Part shown: positions 1 through 10,062 of the stretch, piece by piece
Numbering within the stretch: position 1 is the stretch's first letter
How the letters are laid out: every line of letters begins with the position of its first letter
Assembly (NCBI GenBank): GCA_025917655.1
Contig: CP084611.1
Location: 3,658,001 to 3,722,000 of the forward strand
DNA: 64,000 nt
Origin: Chlorella sorokiniana
Lineage: Eukaryota; Chlorophyta; Trebouxiophyceae; Chlorellales; Chlorellaceae
Reading direction: 5' to 3'
The notes under the pieces: generated by a model
Told to the model about the DNA's origin: nothing
What the model saw: only the letters and a program-made list of their open reading frames with translations
The model's database searches: none
Position numbers and translations under genes: made by a program

Positions 1-524
1 GCCGCCGCCAGCAGCGCGCCGCCAAACACCGCCGTGCCGCTCAGGCTGCCCAGGGGCTCCAGCGGCGCGATGCCCCGCGGCATGGAGAAGACCGCCGCTG
101 TGTCGGCCGCCTTGGCCACCAGCGCGCCGGAGGCCATGAAGGTGAGGGTGGCCGCCAGGGAGCGAGGGCTCAGGCGCGCGTTGCCGCAGACGCCGTGGCC
201 AGAGGTGCAGCCCGACCCGCGAGACGAGCCCAGCCCCACCAGCAGGCCCGCCAGCACCGCGCGCTGCAGCGTGAACGCCGGAGGCAGCACCTCAAAGGCG
301 CTGGGCAGCGCCGCGCGCAGCAGCACGCCGCCCGCCAGCAGGCCGGCAAGGAAGGCGACGCGCCACGCCTCGCTCGCTCCGCGCACCACGCCGCGCACAG
401 CGCCCGAGATGCCCAAGACGCGGCCCGTCAGGCGCAGCTTGGCATACGCCATCAGGCCCAGGGTCAGCCCGCCCAGCAGGCCCTCCACCGGTGTGAAGAA
501 GAAGCTTGACTCAGGCGCTAACAT
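1..524 (-). CDS. YeeE/YedE family membrane protein (sulfur transport), 5' part only
   Basis: Integral membrane protein of the YeeE/YedE (DUF395, TsuA-like) family; bacterial members import thiosulfate or other sulfur compounds. Reading down from ATG 522-524, about 174 residues are open to the window edge without an intron. The protein has hydrophobic helices near residues 13-30, 48-70 and 85-105. The family signature GCTSGHGVCG sits at about residues 118-127 and is followed by RLSPRSLAATLTFMASG, which matches the conserved Cys/His/Gly pattern of these transporters. The usual length is about 350-400 residues, so roughly the C-terminal half lies outside the window. The ATG at 524 begins the recognisable fold, but an upstream exon with a targeting peptide cannot be excluded. 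Family assignment is firm; the substrate in an alga is inferred. Confidence 0.85.
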   Translation of the reverse strand, partial: MLAPESSFFFTPVEGLLGGLTLGLMAYAKLRLTGRVLGISGAVRGVVRGASEAWRVAFLAGLLAGGVLLRAALPSAFEVLPPAFTLQRAVLAGLLVGLGSSRGSGCTSGHGVCGNARLSPRSLAATLTFMASGALVAKAADTAAVFSMPRGIAPLEPLGSLSGTAVFGGALLAA

Positions 525-1077
525 GGCCGCAGCGGCAGAGACGCAGGTGGGCTGGCAGGGGCGGGGGCGCTGTGCAGTGCGCACGAGCTGGGGCTGGATG
601 GCACGTCGGGACACTGCAGAGTCAGGAATGTAGACAAGCAGCATGGTTTGTGCTTGGCTGATGGGGCTGTGCAAGCAAATGTGATGCAGGCACATGGGCG
701 AACAGGCGGTGGAGGGGTGCAACTAGCATTGGCAAGGAAAAATGTCTGGCAGCTCCCACCTTGGCCAACCAGGCGGTGCACCTTGGCAAATGCGCGGCTG
801 CAGGGCGTGGCGGTGCAAGGTAGGACTTGTTGTGCAGGTCGGCAGGCTTCAACAATTGGCATGGGTCCCCTGGATCGCTCAGGGTGGCGAGGGCTGCAAG
901 GTTCCGCAGAAGATAATCGACAGTGACTGAGATGGAGGAGTACGCGGTTTTAGTCTCGGTTGCACGTTCGCATAGCGTCACGGCTCTCGCTAACAGGTTC
1001 ACCTCTCGTGAGGTGCAGACAAATTAAAGAAACACAAACTCGACTGCCTTGCGTGCCAATTGCACATTTATGCGATG
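525..1077. other. Intergenic, upstream of YeeE/YedE and downstream of the DUF3253 gene
   Basis: No convincing gene. The open frames here are short, overlap on both strands and resemble no family I know. It should hold the promoter and 5' UTR of the leftward YeeE/YedE gene. The leftward DUF3253 transcript probably ends at its upper edge. Confidence 0.5.
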
Positions 1078-1082
1078 TTACA
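1078..1082 (-). terminator. TGTAA polyadenylation motif of the DUF3253 gene
   Basis: TGTAA, the usual polyadenylation signal of chlorophyte algae, reads on the minus strand 111 nt beyond the SECIS-like hairpin and about 200 nt past the terminal TAG. This places the hairpin inside the 3' UTR. The motif is only five bases, so it is supportive only. Confidence 0.5.
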
Positions 1083-1192
1083 AGATCGCGCACGCGGGCG
1101 GAGCCCTGGCCCAGCTGGGGGAAGCTGCGGCGCGCATGGCGGTGAACCACCTTCAACTTCCCGCAGGTGCTCACTCAGCCTGGCGCCATGCC

Positions 1193-1263
1193 GGTGTAGA
1201 GCGGTTCAGCAGCTTCCTGCCCTCCAAAGAGCTTGTGGGGAGCCGCGTCATGTCAGCTCCACC
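1193..1263 (-). promoter_or_regulatory. SECIS-like hairpin (type II form) in the 3' UTR
   Basis: This lies 22 nt after the terminal TAG of the DUF3253 gene, read on the minus strand. Helix I pairs GGUG-GAGC (1263-1256) with GCUC-UA-CACC (1202-1193). An internal loop follows, then the 5' quartet strand AUGA (1251-1248) faces UGA (1208-1206). Helix II pairs GCGGC with GCUGC, then UCC with GGA around one bulged A. The unpaired AA (1234-1233) comes 13 nt after AUGA, within the canonical spacing. A CUC/GAG mini-stem above it gives the type II shape. The quartet fits the UGAN/NGAN rule. Pairing was done by hand, with no folding energy calculated. Confidence 0.75.
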
Positions 1264-1285
1264 CCCCTCCCCGCGCCAGCGCCTC

Positions 1286-1847
1286 CTAATCCTTCCGACA
1301 GCCAATGTTGCTGCCGCCAGGTGCTAGCCGGAAACGGACTGGCCCTTTGAAGGCATCGGGAGCCACCACCACTCCCTTCTGTGTGATGTGGATGATGCCT
1401 CGTCGAGCTAGCATCCTGCCCACATCCCGCGTGGCCTCCATGAGCTGACGCCAGCGGGTGGGGAAAGCTCGCCGCGGCACCTCGCTGGGTCAGCACGTCT
1501 TCCCTGGACCACGAGCGCGCAGTATCTCTAGCACTGTGCGCTCCAAGATAGCTAGTTCGTCCTGCATCAAACAGCATGCATGCAGATGGCCCAACCTGTT
1601 GGCAGGGTTGGGACAGGTGCAGCAACTCACTTACCGACGTTGCCGGCAAGCAAGTGCTGTCCTTCTGTATTTCACTGGTGGAATCAATCGCTGGCAAACC
1701 TCGGTCCTCCTGAGCTTGGATTTGCGGTGGGCCAGGCATTCCTGCTGCTTTTCGCCGTTGTCGCTGCTGCCGAGGTTCTTGCACTGCATCCTCGCCAGTG
1801 ATGGCAAGATCTCTTAGTGAAACCGATCTTCCTCGTTTGCTTGACAT
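1286..1847 (-). CDS. DUF3253-family small protein, candidate selenoprotein (in-frame TGA)
   Basis: Two exons: 1847-1635 (71 codons, ATG start, basic N-terminus) and 1561-1286. The intron has a perfect GTAAGT donor and a TTGATGCAG acceptor, in phase 0. The 162-codon product ends at TAG. Exon 2 is a whole DUF3253 domain: LEILRARGPGKTC, then TGA, then PSEVPRRAF, WRQLM, LARRGIIHITQKG and GPVRFRLA. As I remember the bacterial family, this region reads ICPSEVAR, so the TGA (codon 95) falls on the conserved Cys. The frame is intact on both sides, so a homopolymer indel cannot explain it. With the SECIS-like element just downstream, selenocysteine insertion is the best reading. Alternatives are a base-call error or a recent nonsense mutation. 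The function of DUF3253 is unknown. The gene is divergent from COQ8. Confidence 0.75.
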
Positions 1848-1994
1848 CGAGAAACGTCGATGTGGGGGTCGCAGAGCGGCTCAAGGGTTCGGCAAGGCTG
1901 TACTGCAGGCGCGCGAAGAAGGTGTGTTGCGGCGCTTGGACAGTATATCGGCGCACCTTATGATCTCTTGTGCGTTCAAAAGTGTGATCAGACG
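1848..1994. promoter_or_regulatory. Shared upstream region of the DUF3253 (-) and COQ8 (+) genes
   Basis: Only 147 bp separate the two opposing start codons, so both 5' UTRs and a probable bidirectional promoter must fit here. The stretch is less GC-rich than the flanking genes. I see no named promoter element. Confidence 0.4.
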
Positions 1995-4900
1995 ATGTCG
2001 GGCAGAAACTTAGAAGACTTGCGGCGCATTCTTAGCGGGGTTGTCTCTGTCGCCCAGGCAGGGGCTGCAGACAGGTGTGAAAACCGTTGGGAGGATTGAA
2101 ATTGACTGTACTTGCGGTTCTGGCTGGCTGGCGTCTGGCTGCCTCTGCAGCGGCAGCCTGCTCGCTGGCGGCGTCATTGACGAGGGGCACCAACTCCCTG
2201 CCCTGCAGTGCCGTTGTTCGACGGTTGCTCAATGGTGATATTATTCCCAATGTACGGCCAGCCCAGGAGGCTTTGCGAGCGGCAGGTAAGACAGAGGCTG
2301 CAGTTTGAATGATGCTGAGGCACTGTGGACCCCACAAACAATTTCATGTGCCTGCAGGACAGCGTGCATTGCAGCAGCAGCAACAGCAACAGCCGCAGCA
2401 ACAGCAGCAGCAGCAGCAGCAGGAGTGGCAGCAACAGAGTCCAACTGGAGCCCTGTTGCGCTCGCAACCAGCTGTGTGTGGGCCCATCAGTTCCGCTGCA
2501 GAAGCTGGCCAGCAGCTCAAGAGAGCAGACGCTCCAGCCAGCTTGTCGAGCACACATGCAGTGCCACCAGCAGCAGCTTCCACCCCGCAGCTGCCAGCAG
2601 CATCACAGCTAGTACCAATTCCGCATGGGCATGATGCCACAGCGCAGCCACCCTCTTCTGAACTGGGTACGTCGGCGGCCGCATCCCATAACCGCAGCCC
2701 AGCATCGCACGAGCAGCCGCCGCCAGTGCGTGGTGACACACTATCCGTCACTGCTGATGCCACAGACTTGGTAGGCGGTTTGTCGGCAGGGGCAGAAGGC
2801 GCCGCAGCGGGGATGCTGTGAAGGGCCCCAGGCGCAGCCGGTTTGTTCCGCGCGGCGCGCCGTGCCCAGCAGCAGCCTGGGCCGCGTGGTGGGCTTTGCG
2901 CAGCTGGGCACCTCGCTGCTGTACGGCACGGTGAGGGAGGGCGTGAGCCGTGCCCTGGGCGGCGGCAGCAGGCAGGCCGACAGGTGAGCACAGCAGGCTG
3001 CGGCCGGCTTCCGCGCTGCTGCCTCGCCGCCTACCCCTTGCACTGCTCCCCATGGTGTTGTCACGTGAGCTGCCCTGGCTTGCCTCTTTTCCACGGTTGC
3101 AGCAGCGGCGGCGCCCACTCCACCAGCTCCTGGCTCACCGAGGACAACGCGGAGCGGCTGGCCAACGCGCTGTGCCGCATGCGCGGCGCCGCGCTCAAGC
3201 TGGGCCAGATGCTCAGCATCCAGGACGAGAACGTGCTGCCGCCGCAGTTTCAGGCTGCGCTGGAGCGGGTGCGGGCGGGGGCTGACGTCATGCCCCGCCG
3301 CCAGCTGCAGCAGGTGAACCGGGATACGCATGTGGGGAGGGGGGAGCTGTGTCGTGTGTGTTTGTTAAGTTGTGTGTGTGGGTGGGGGGTGGAGGGTTGG
3401 GCAGGGGGGCTTATTGTTGCTGCATCGAGGGCCGGCCATATCCATCCCGTCCCTCCCTGTCAAGCTTCCACCCGCCCGCTCTGCGGCAGGTTCTGGTTTC
3501 TGAGCTGGGGGAAGACTGGGAGACCAAGGTGGCGGAGTTTGACTGGCAGCCCATGGCGGCGGCATCCATCGGCCAGGTGCGCACCACTGAAGGGCGCCCA
3601 ATTGCCCTGCAGGCCGGCGGCAGCCAGCTCGTGGTCTGTTGATGGATGGCCTGGCGTCAACCCGCGCGTCGTCATGCCCCCTCCCCCGCACCAGGTGCAC
3701 TCTGCGCTGCTGCACGACGGGCGGCGCGTGGTGATGAAGGTGCAGTACCCGGGTGTGGCGCGGTCCATCGAGAGCGACGTGGACAACCTGATGCGCCTCG
3801 TGTCGCTGGCCAACATACTGCCCAGGGGGCTGTACGTGGAGAACGCGGGTGGGGAGGCGGCGCCGCCCCTCTGGATGCCGGCGGCAGTGCAATGGTCGCT
3901 CGAAGAGGGGCCTCAACAGCAGGACCTTGCCTCGGCTCAAGTGCGGTGCCCGCAGCGGCCCTGCCTCCTTACAGCGAGCCACACCACGCGCGCGCCGCCC
4001 CCTTCCCGTAGTGAGCGTCGCCAAGCGCGAGCTGCGCCTGGAGTGCGACTACCGGTACGAGCTGCAGAGCCAGCAGCGGTTCAAGGCGCTGGTGGCGGCA
4101 GATGCCTACGCGGCGCAGGTGGGGCCGCCCACGGCAGCGGGCCCGAGCCGCGGCGCAGGGCTCGCCAGCTTGCCAAAAGCCTGCCAGCGAGCAGCCTTGC
4201 CTGGCCTCCACCACCGGCCTCATTGCTCTTTGCCGGCACCTCTCCCCGCATAGCCAGCGCTGTTCTTTACGCAGCCTCCGTTTGCCCTACCCTCCACCCC
4301 CACCCCAACAACCACGCACGCTGCGCTTGGCGCAGCATTTCTACGTGCCCGACGTGGTGGCGGAGCTGTCCACGGAGCGGGTGCTGGCCAGCGAGTGGGT
4401 GGCGGGGTGCACATCGACCGCGTGGCGGAGATGGGGCAGGGCGTGCGCGACGCCGTGGGCACCGCGCTGCTCAAGCTGACGCTCAGGGAGCTCTTCCTGT
4501 GGCGCTACATGCAGACCGACCCAAACTGGTGGGTGGGGAGGGAGGCGGCGGGGCAGGGCAGGCAGGGCACGATGCATGGCTCTGCATGTCAGCCCAGCCT
4601 TCGGCCTCCTCCCGACCCCGTCCGCCCCACTGCATGCGCGGCCCTCCCCCGCAGGGGCAACTTTTTGTACGACGAGGCCAGCGGGCGCATCAACCTGATC
4701 GACTTTGGCGCCGCCAAGGACTACCCGCCCCACTTTGTGGCCGACTACCTGGAGATGGTGCGGGCGTGCGCGGAGCGGGACCGGCAGCAAATCATCGACC
4801 GCTCCACCAGCCTGGGATTCCTCACGGGTGGGCGGACGCGGAGCTGGGGAGGGGGAGGGAGGTTGCTATATTGGGGGCCCAGCGCTGGAGCACGCTTGCT

Positions 4901-5462
4901 GTGCTGGTTGTGTTTCGCGATCAGCAGCATGATCGCCGCTGCAGCTGTGCTGGCGCGCGAGCTATGGTTGCTTCCATGCCCTGCATTCCAGGCGATGAGT
5001 CCCCCGTCATGCTGGATGCCCACGTGGAGGCTGGCATCATGGTGGGCCTGCCCTTCGGCCACCCTGGCATCTACGACTTTGGCAGCCACGGCGGCTTGAC
5101 GCGCCGCGTCAGCGAGCTGGGTGCCGTCATGCTTAAGCACCGCCTCACGCCGGTGAGTGCCGTGAGAGCGAGATACAATGGATTCCCGCTGGGCACCTGG
5201 CGGGTGGACTGAGGGGGCCACTCGTAGCAAGGAAGACAAGGTGCTGCCCCTGTTCCATGCCGTGCAGCCTCCCGACGAAAGCTACAGCCTGCACCGCAAG
5301 CTCAGCGGCGCATTCCTGGCGTGCATCAAGCTGAAGGCGCGTGTGCCGTGCCGCGAGCTGTTCCTGGAGGCCTACGATGCCCACCAGGCCCTGCTTGCGG
5401 CGGAGTCACAGCACAGTGCGGAGGTGGTGGAGCGGCAGCACGCGCGAGCAGCCACAGGGTAG
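1995..5462 (+). CDS. COQ8: COQ8/ADCK3-type ABC1 atypical kinase (ubiquinone biosynthesis)
   Basis: UbiB-family ATPase/kinase that supports the coenzyme Q biosynthetic complex, usually at the mitochondrial inner membrane. Twelve exons fit: 1995-2074, 2209-2285, 2358-2770, 2832-2983, 3103-3313, 3490-3576, 3695-3848, 4012-4118, 4336-4528, 4655-4827, 4992-5152 and 5268-5462. Diagnostic motifs run in order: [10 protein letters not shown] (the KxGQ motif of COQ8), AASIGQVH (Ala-rich loop), [10 protein letters not shown] (Lys), TDPNWGNF (catalytic loop) and LIDFGAA (DFG). The C-terminus, [19 protein letters not shown], matches human ADCK3 closely. The N-terminal part (exon 3) is a Gln/Pro/Ser-rich insert unlike animal COQ8. 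Exons 1-4 rest on splice motifs only. Near 4408 one G is missing from a G run, so the frame slips between two well conserved halves; this is probably an assembly error. Confidence 0.9.
2370..2432 (+). repeat. CAG/CAA repeat encoding polyglutamine in COQ8
   Basis: Imperfect CAG/CAA trinucleotide tract that encodes about 19 Gln within 23 residues, interrupted by Pro, Glu and Trp, in exon 3 of the COQ8 model. The opposite strand gives a Cys- or Leu-rich shadow frame. Length polymorphism between strains is likely. Confidence 0.85.
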
Positions 5463-5879
5463 CGCTCCCAGGGCGCACCGGCCCCATGGTGCATGGGACT
5501 GCGGCACATGTATTTGATTTTTGTGCGCCTCTGGCGGTAGTGTATGCATCATCCAGTTGCTGGCCCACAAACCCATTCCAGCACGGCCGCCCTGTGGCGC
5601 ATACAAGGCGGCGATGAGTGGTTGCCCAGCAGTGAACCCTCCCTGGCTGCCATTCAATTTGTTGTAGTTGCAGAAACGTTTTCTGCAGGGTGTTACCCTT
5701 CACAACCTGCGTGTATTCCCGCCCAGCAGTGGCGCTGCGGTGGGACCAAACCGGGAAGAGTGCTGTTAGCATCCACAACTCGCAAAGAAGCGCCCGAGGG
5801 CGATCAGCGCCGAAAGGAAGGAACTGGGGGCGGTGTACCGGGGCCCGCGACACCCCGCCTCCTGAGCTTGCGCGGGAAA
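5463..5879. other. Intergenic, COQ8 3' end and SWEET promoter
   Basis: No gene seen. It should contain the COQ8 3' UTR and the promoter of the sugar transporter on the same strand. No TGTAA motif was found close to the COQ8 stop. Confidence 0.5.
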
Positions 5880-6986
5880 ATGACGGATGGTAGCACAGCA
5901 TGGTGGCAAACGCTTGTAGCCGCGCTGGGGGTGTCGTCGGTGAGTGCAGTGTGTGGTGACTGGCTCTTCCGCTCCCGTCGGCCGCCATGTGACAGGACCG
6001 TGCCTGCCCTCCACCTCATATCCCGAACCTACCTGCAAATATACGCAGGCCTCCTCCTGTTCCTTTCCCCAGCAAAGGCAGTGCTACGTGCCAGGAGTGA
6101 GCGCGTGCTAGGGGTGAGCAGGGGCTGGCAACTAAGCAGCCTACTCGCGCTGCTGCTCTTGGGATGGTTGCACCTGCTTGCACCTCTTCCTCAGCCGCTG
6201 TCACTCCCCACTCCTTGCAGGACCTCAACCCGCTGCCCTTCCCCTCCATCGCTGCAAACTGCGCCAGTTGGGTTGGGTACGGGTGGGTCACGCAGGACAT
6301 TCTTGTGCTCTGGCCCAACGCCCTTGGCCTGCTGCTGGGCCTCTTCTACACGCTGTCGGCCTACGCCCTGGCGGACAGCAAGACGCGGGGACCGCCAGGT
6401 GGCCATCCTGCTGCTCTTCTCCACCGTGTTCCTGGTGGTGGGCAGCGTGGGCACCATGGGAGACATGGGCGACGGCGGACGCAAAACGCTGTGGGGCTTC
6501 ACGTCAAACGGTGGGCACGCCCTGCGCGCTGGGCCCTGTGCTGCTGCGTGGCGTCTGCATGCTCACCCCCAGTAACTCCAGCCCAAGCGCCATGCGGTGC
6601 TTCCAAGTGCGCAGCGGTGCCCCTGCCCTCCCCACCCTCCCCCAGGCATCCTGCTCATATTCTACGCCTCCCCGCTGTCCACGTTGCTGGAGGTGCTGCG
6701 CACACGCAGCTCAGCCACCCTCAACCTGCCGCTGTCTGTGATGAACGTGGTCAACGGTGGGTGGCTGGGGTGCTGCATCCCCACCGCCCGCAACGCGTCA
6801 GCCAATCCGTCCCAGCCTTTCACACCCACTTGGGCTGGCCACCTACGCCACGCAGGCACCCTGTGGCTGGTGTACGGGCTGGCCATCAGCGACTACTTCA
6901 TTGCGGTGCCTAATGGAGTGGGCGCCCTCTTGGGCGCCGTGTACTGCGTCCTGATCTGCATCTTCCCAAGGAAATCCGCCAAGTGA
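5880..6986 (+). CDS. SWEET (MtN3/saliva) sugar transporter
   Basis: Seven-helix uniporter that carries sugars down their gradient across the plasma or an internal membrane. Five exons: 5880-5955, 6049-6113, 6221-6510, 6646-6756 and 6856-6986, with matching phases. MtN3 repeat 1 carries the LSPAKAVLRARSERVLG and DLNPLPFPSIAANCASWVGYG segments. The second half holds ILLIFYASPLSTLLEVLRTR, then SVMNVVNGTLWLVYGLAISD and VPNGVGALLGAVYCVL, the second MtN3 repeat. The length, about 220 residues, is normal. In exon 3 at about 6386-6390 there is one extra G in a run of four, so the frame changes between SKTR and DRQVAILLLFSTVFLVVG. Both sides are conserved, so this looks like an assembly error. Substrate preference cannot be read. 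Confidence 0.9.
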
Positions 6987-7586
6987 GCCAGGCTCTGTCC
7001 GCCGCCAGCTGCGTTCCACTCGCTAACCAAGCGGCCACTCAGTCACTGGCTGTGCCGGGTGCAGCACATCCTATCGCTGCCGGCTGCCACACCCTTGGCC
7101 CGCCGCCCTGCGCAGGAGGTCTCCGACCAGCTCGGAGGCAGACACCTCTTCATCCCGCAAGGAGCTGGTGAGCAGCCCAAGCGGCGGCGGAGCTGCTACC
7201 AGAGGCAGCAGGTGGCGCTGGGCCGTCAGCCATGCAGCATGTGTGATCGCTCGGCACCTGCCGCACCCCCACGGCCCTTGCGCTGATCCCCAGCAACTGC
7301 CTGGCTGCTCTGCCTGTCCTGCAAGCTGCCACAGCTCCTACCCTGCCCTTTTGTTCGTGCTAGATTTGCCCGCTCTATGTATCAGGATCAATTTTGTCAT
7401 TGCTCAACACTGTACATCCCATCGCAGCGGCACATTGCTGCCTGCTGAATGTATGCAACCATAGAAATCCAACAAGCGCAACATTGCGTCACTAAACGTC
7501 ACAAAAGGGGTCAAAGCAAGTGTGGGTCATATATTGATTCAATGTGTGCTGCTATCGTGAACCAGTGCGTGCTCCTGGCACTGCAG
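6987..7586. other. Convergent intergenic region between SWEET (+) and SUV3 (-)
   Basis: The two genes face each other, so this 600 bp stretch must hold two 3' UTRs. The part at 7370-7560 is markedly AT-richer. No supported gene or RNA was found. Confidence 0.5.
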
Positions 7587-9866
7587 TCAGTGCTGCCGGT
7601 GCTTCTGGTAGCTGTGTTTGCGCTGCAACCAATCGTGCTCCTGCTGCTGCTCCAACTCCTGCTGCACGCGCATGCGCAGCAACGCTTGCTCTTCCGCAGA
7701 GGCATTGCTCACTTTCCTGCCCTGTGAACGCCTTCGTGGGGCCGCCCCCATCGCGCGGATGCTGGCGTCAATGAGGGCGCACAGCGCTGCCCGCCGCTCG
7801 GCTACCTCCTCCGCCCCCACAAACGCCTCGGGCAGGCGGTAGGCCAGCCAGGCATACAGATCCAGCACGCGGTGGGCGGCCTCCAGCTGCGGCGGGCAGC
7901 AACAAGGGCGTCAGCCGATGGGCAGCAGACGATCAGAACCTGAGCGGGCGACGGGCATCGCAGACAGCATCCCCTCCACACCGGCAGCGATGGCACCCTG
8001 GCCAGCCTGCCAGGCCCCCACCTGCTGGAGCTCCACCTCGCTGCGCGCTTGGGCCAGCGGCGGCAGCATGATGGCGGCGGGGGTGACGGCGCGGCGCGAG
8101 GCGTAGGCGGCAGCAAAGCCCAGCAGGGCAGCCGCCACTGGCGCGTCGTCGGGGCGGCGGGGGCGGTCGAGAAGGCCCAGGCCTCGCGCAGGCCGAGCGG
8201 CAGGTGGCGCAGCATGGTGGCCAGGGCCAGCTGCTCGTCAAAGCGGGCCAGGCGGTAGTGGGGCGTGCGCTCCAGCGAGCCCTCCGCCGCCTCGGCAAAG
8301 CGTCGCAGCAGCGCGGGCAGGCTGTCGCCCGGGTGGCGCGCGTGCAGCGCCTCCAGCTGGGCCAGGGAGGGCAGCAGGCGCGCCGCCGCCAGCTCCTCGC
8401 TGGGGGCCTCCAGCGCCTGCCGCACCGCCGCCAGGTCACCCGCGTCCAGGGCCGTCACCACGCCGGCGGGGTAGCGCGAGGCGTAGCGCCCTGCCCGCCC
8501 CGCCACCTGCCTGATCTCCGCCGCCGTCAGCGCCCGCTCCTCCACGCCGTCGAACTTGCGCAGGCTGCTGAACACGACGCGGCGGATGGACAGGTTCAGG
8601 CCCATGCCCACCGCGTCTGAAGAGCAAGGGGATTGGTGCTGGGTGTGGGTTGAGGGGCAGCGAGGGTGGGGGTCGGGGTTGCAGGGCTGGGGTTTCAGGA
8701 GGACACCCCCTTGTAGTGCAGGCATGCAGGGCCGGTGCGCAAAGCGTCCCTGCCTGCCCGCCCAGTCCCACCCCACCCGAGGCCGCCAGCACGCCAAAGC
8801 CGGAGCGCGGGGTGTCAAACAGCTGGGCCTGCATGCGGCGCGCGTCGGGCGGCAGCGCCCCATACACCACGCAGGCGCGGTGCGGCGTGGCGGCCTCGAT
8901 CTCGTGGCGCAAAGCGTGCACGTCGCGCCGGGAGAAGGCCACCACGCAGTCGCCGCGCTGCACCTGGGCCAGGCTGGCCAGGGGGCGCCGCGCGACAGCC
9001 AGGGCGACAGCCGCTCGTACTGCCGAACCTCAAGGTGGTCCCCTGACAGCGGGTTTGGGGTGGGGATTGGATGGCTGGGACGCCGTGCAGAATAGCCGCA
9101 GGTGGCAGTGGCAAGGCCGGATTTGTGCGGCGCGGCGGCACTGCGACCCGGCCTCCGCACCGTGGTTGTGGGGCAGCAGGCGGCCGGCTGGCCGGCCTCC
9201 CCTCACTGCGCACCCACCCGACTCCGCCACAACTCTCTCCAGCAGCGGCAGCACCGCAGGGTCGCCACACACGTGCAGGGTGGCGGCAGGCAGGCCCAGC
9301 AGCGCGCGTGAAGGCCCAGCCGCGCGCAGCGTCCGCCACCAGCTGCACCTCGTCCAGCACAGCCACCTCCACCGGCGAGCGCGTGCTGGCCATCTCCACG
9401 GTGCACGCGGTGTGCGCCGCACCCTCCTCCCACCGCTCCTGCCCCGTCACCAGGTTGCAGGGCGTGCCCTGAGCCCGCAGCTGGTCGTGCACCTGCCAGG
9501 CCAGCAGGCGCAGCGGGCCGGCGTACAGGCCGCTGCGCGCCGAGCGCAGCGCCGCCAGCGCGGCGTGCGTCTTGCCGCTGTTGGTGGGCCCCACGTGCGC
9601 CACGATGCGCCGCTCCAACGCCCGCGCGGTGGGGTAGAAGGAGGCCGGGCGGCATAGGTCGGTGACGGCCTGGGTGTACTCATCCACAGCAGCTGGGCCA
9701 GGGGACCCTGTGCGGCAGAGGCGACGAGGGGGCAGGTGGGCGGGGGTGGGGGCGCTGGCGGGGGCCTGACGGAGGCCGACTGAATCAAACTACATCCCTT
9801 ACCCGTGTAGCATCGATTGAGGGTCCGTAGACCCGCTGGACGGGCCAGCAGGGCCCAGGTCCTCAT
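7587..9866 (-). CDS. SUV3: SUV3-type ATP-dependent RNA helicase, mitochondrial
   Basis: DExH RNA helicase of the mitochondrial RNA degradosome. Exons read down: 9866-9803, 9707-9218, 9042-8777, 8616-8022 and 7886-7587. Exon 1 (MRTWALLARPAGLRTLNRCY) is a typical Arg-rich mitochondrial presequence. Walker A is VGPTNSGKTH at the start of RecA domain 1. The DExH box reads LDEVQ, and CTVEMAST is motif Ib-like. RecA domain 2 contains ACVVYGALPP, then GMGLNLSIRRVVF and IRQVAGRAGRYAS (motif VI). The C-terminal part LDLYAWLAYRLPEAF is the SUV3 C domain. Three one-base slips, near 9305, 9010 and 8160, interrupt an otherwise continuous homology and are probably sequencing errors. It is divergent from the DNA glycosylase gene. 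Confidence 0.88.
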
Positions 9867-10062
9867 GGGTTCGCCGCTGAGGCCCGCAGAAATTCGCAGC
9901 AGGTTGCTTTTGCATATGAAATCACCTACGGCTGTGATCTCAATGTCCAAGACCGATAAATAAGGGGAAAGGTGAGCGAGTTGGCCCTCCCGCCGCCAGC
10001 AGGGCGGCGCTGGGTCCAGCTGGGGTTCTCAGACTTGTGCCCGGTGGGCTTGCTTCATTGTG
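9867..10062. promoter_or_regulatory. Shared upstream region of SUV3 (-) and DNA glycosylase (+)
   Basis: A 196 bp interval separates two divergent start codons and is probably a bidirectional promoter. No recognisable box was seen. Confidence 0.35.

Noticed and set aside
34-633. Long plus-strand open frame over the left edge
   Set aside because: It is the antisense shadow of the YeeE/YedE coding strand; the minus reading gives the family signature, the plus reading gives only Arg/Ala-rich sequence.
1480-1500. DUF3253 gene as a plain pseudogene because of its internal TGA
   Set aside because: The rest of the gene is intact, with perfect splice sites, continuous homology and a SECIS-like hairpin in the right place. 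A chance nonsense mutation exactly at the conserved Cys is less likely, though not excluded.
2344-2991. Minus-strand Cys-rich frame over the CAG repeat
   Set aside because: The poly-Cys and poly-Leu stretches are the reverse reading of the CAG tract in COQ8. There is no metallothionein-like spacing.
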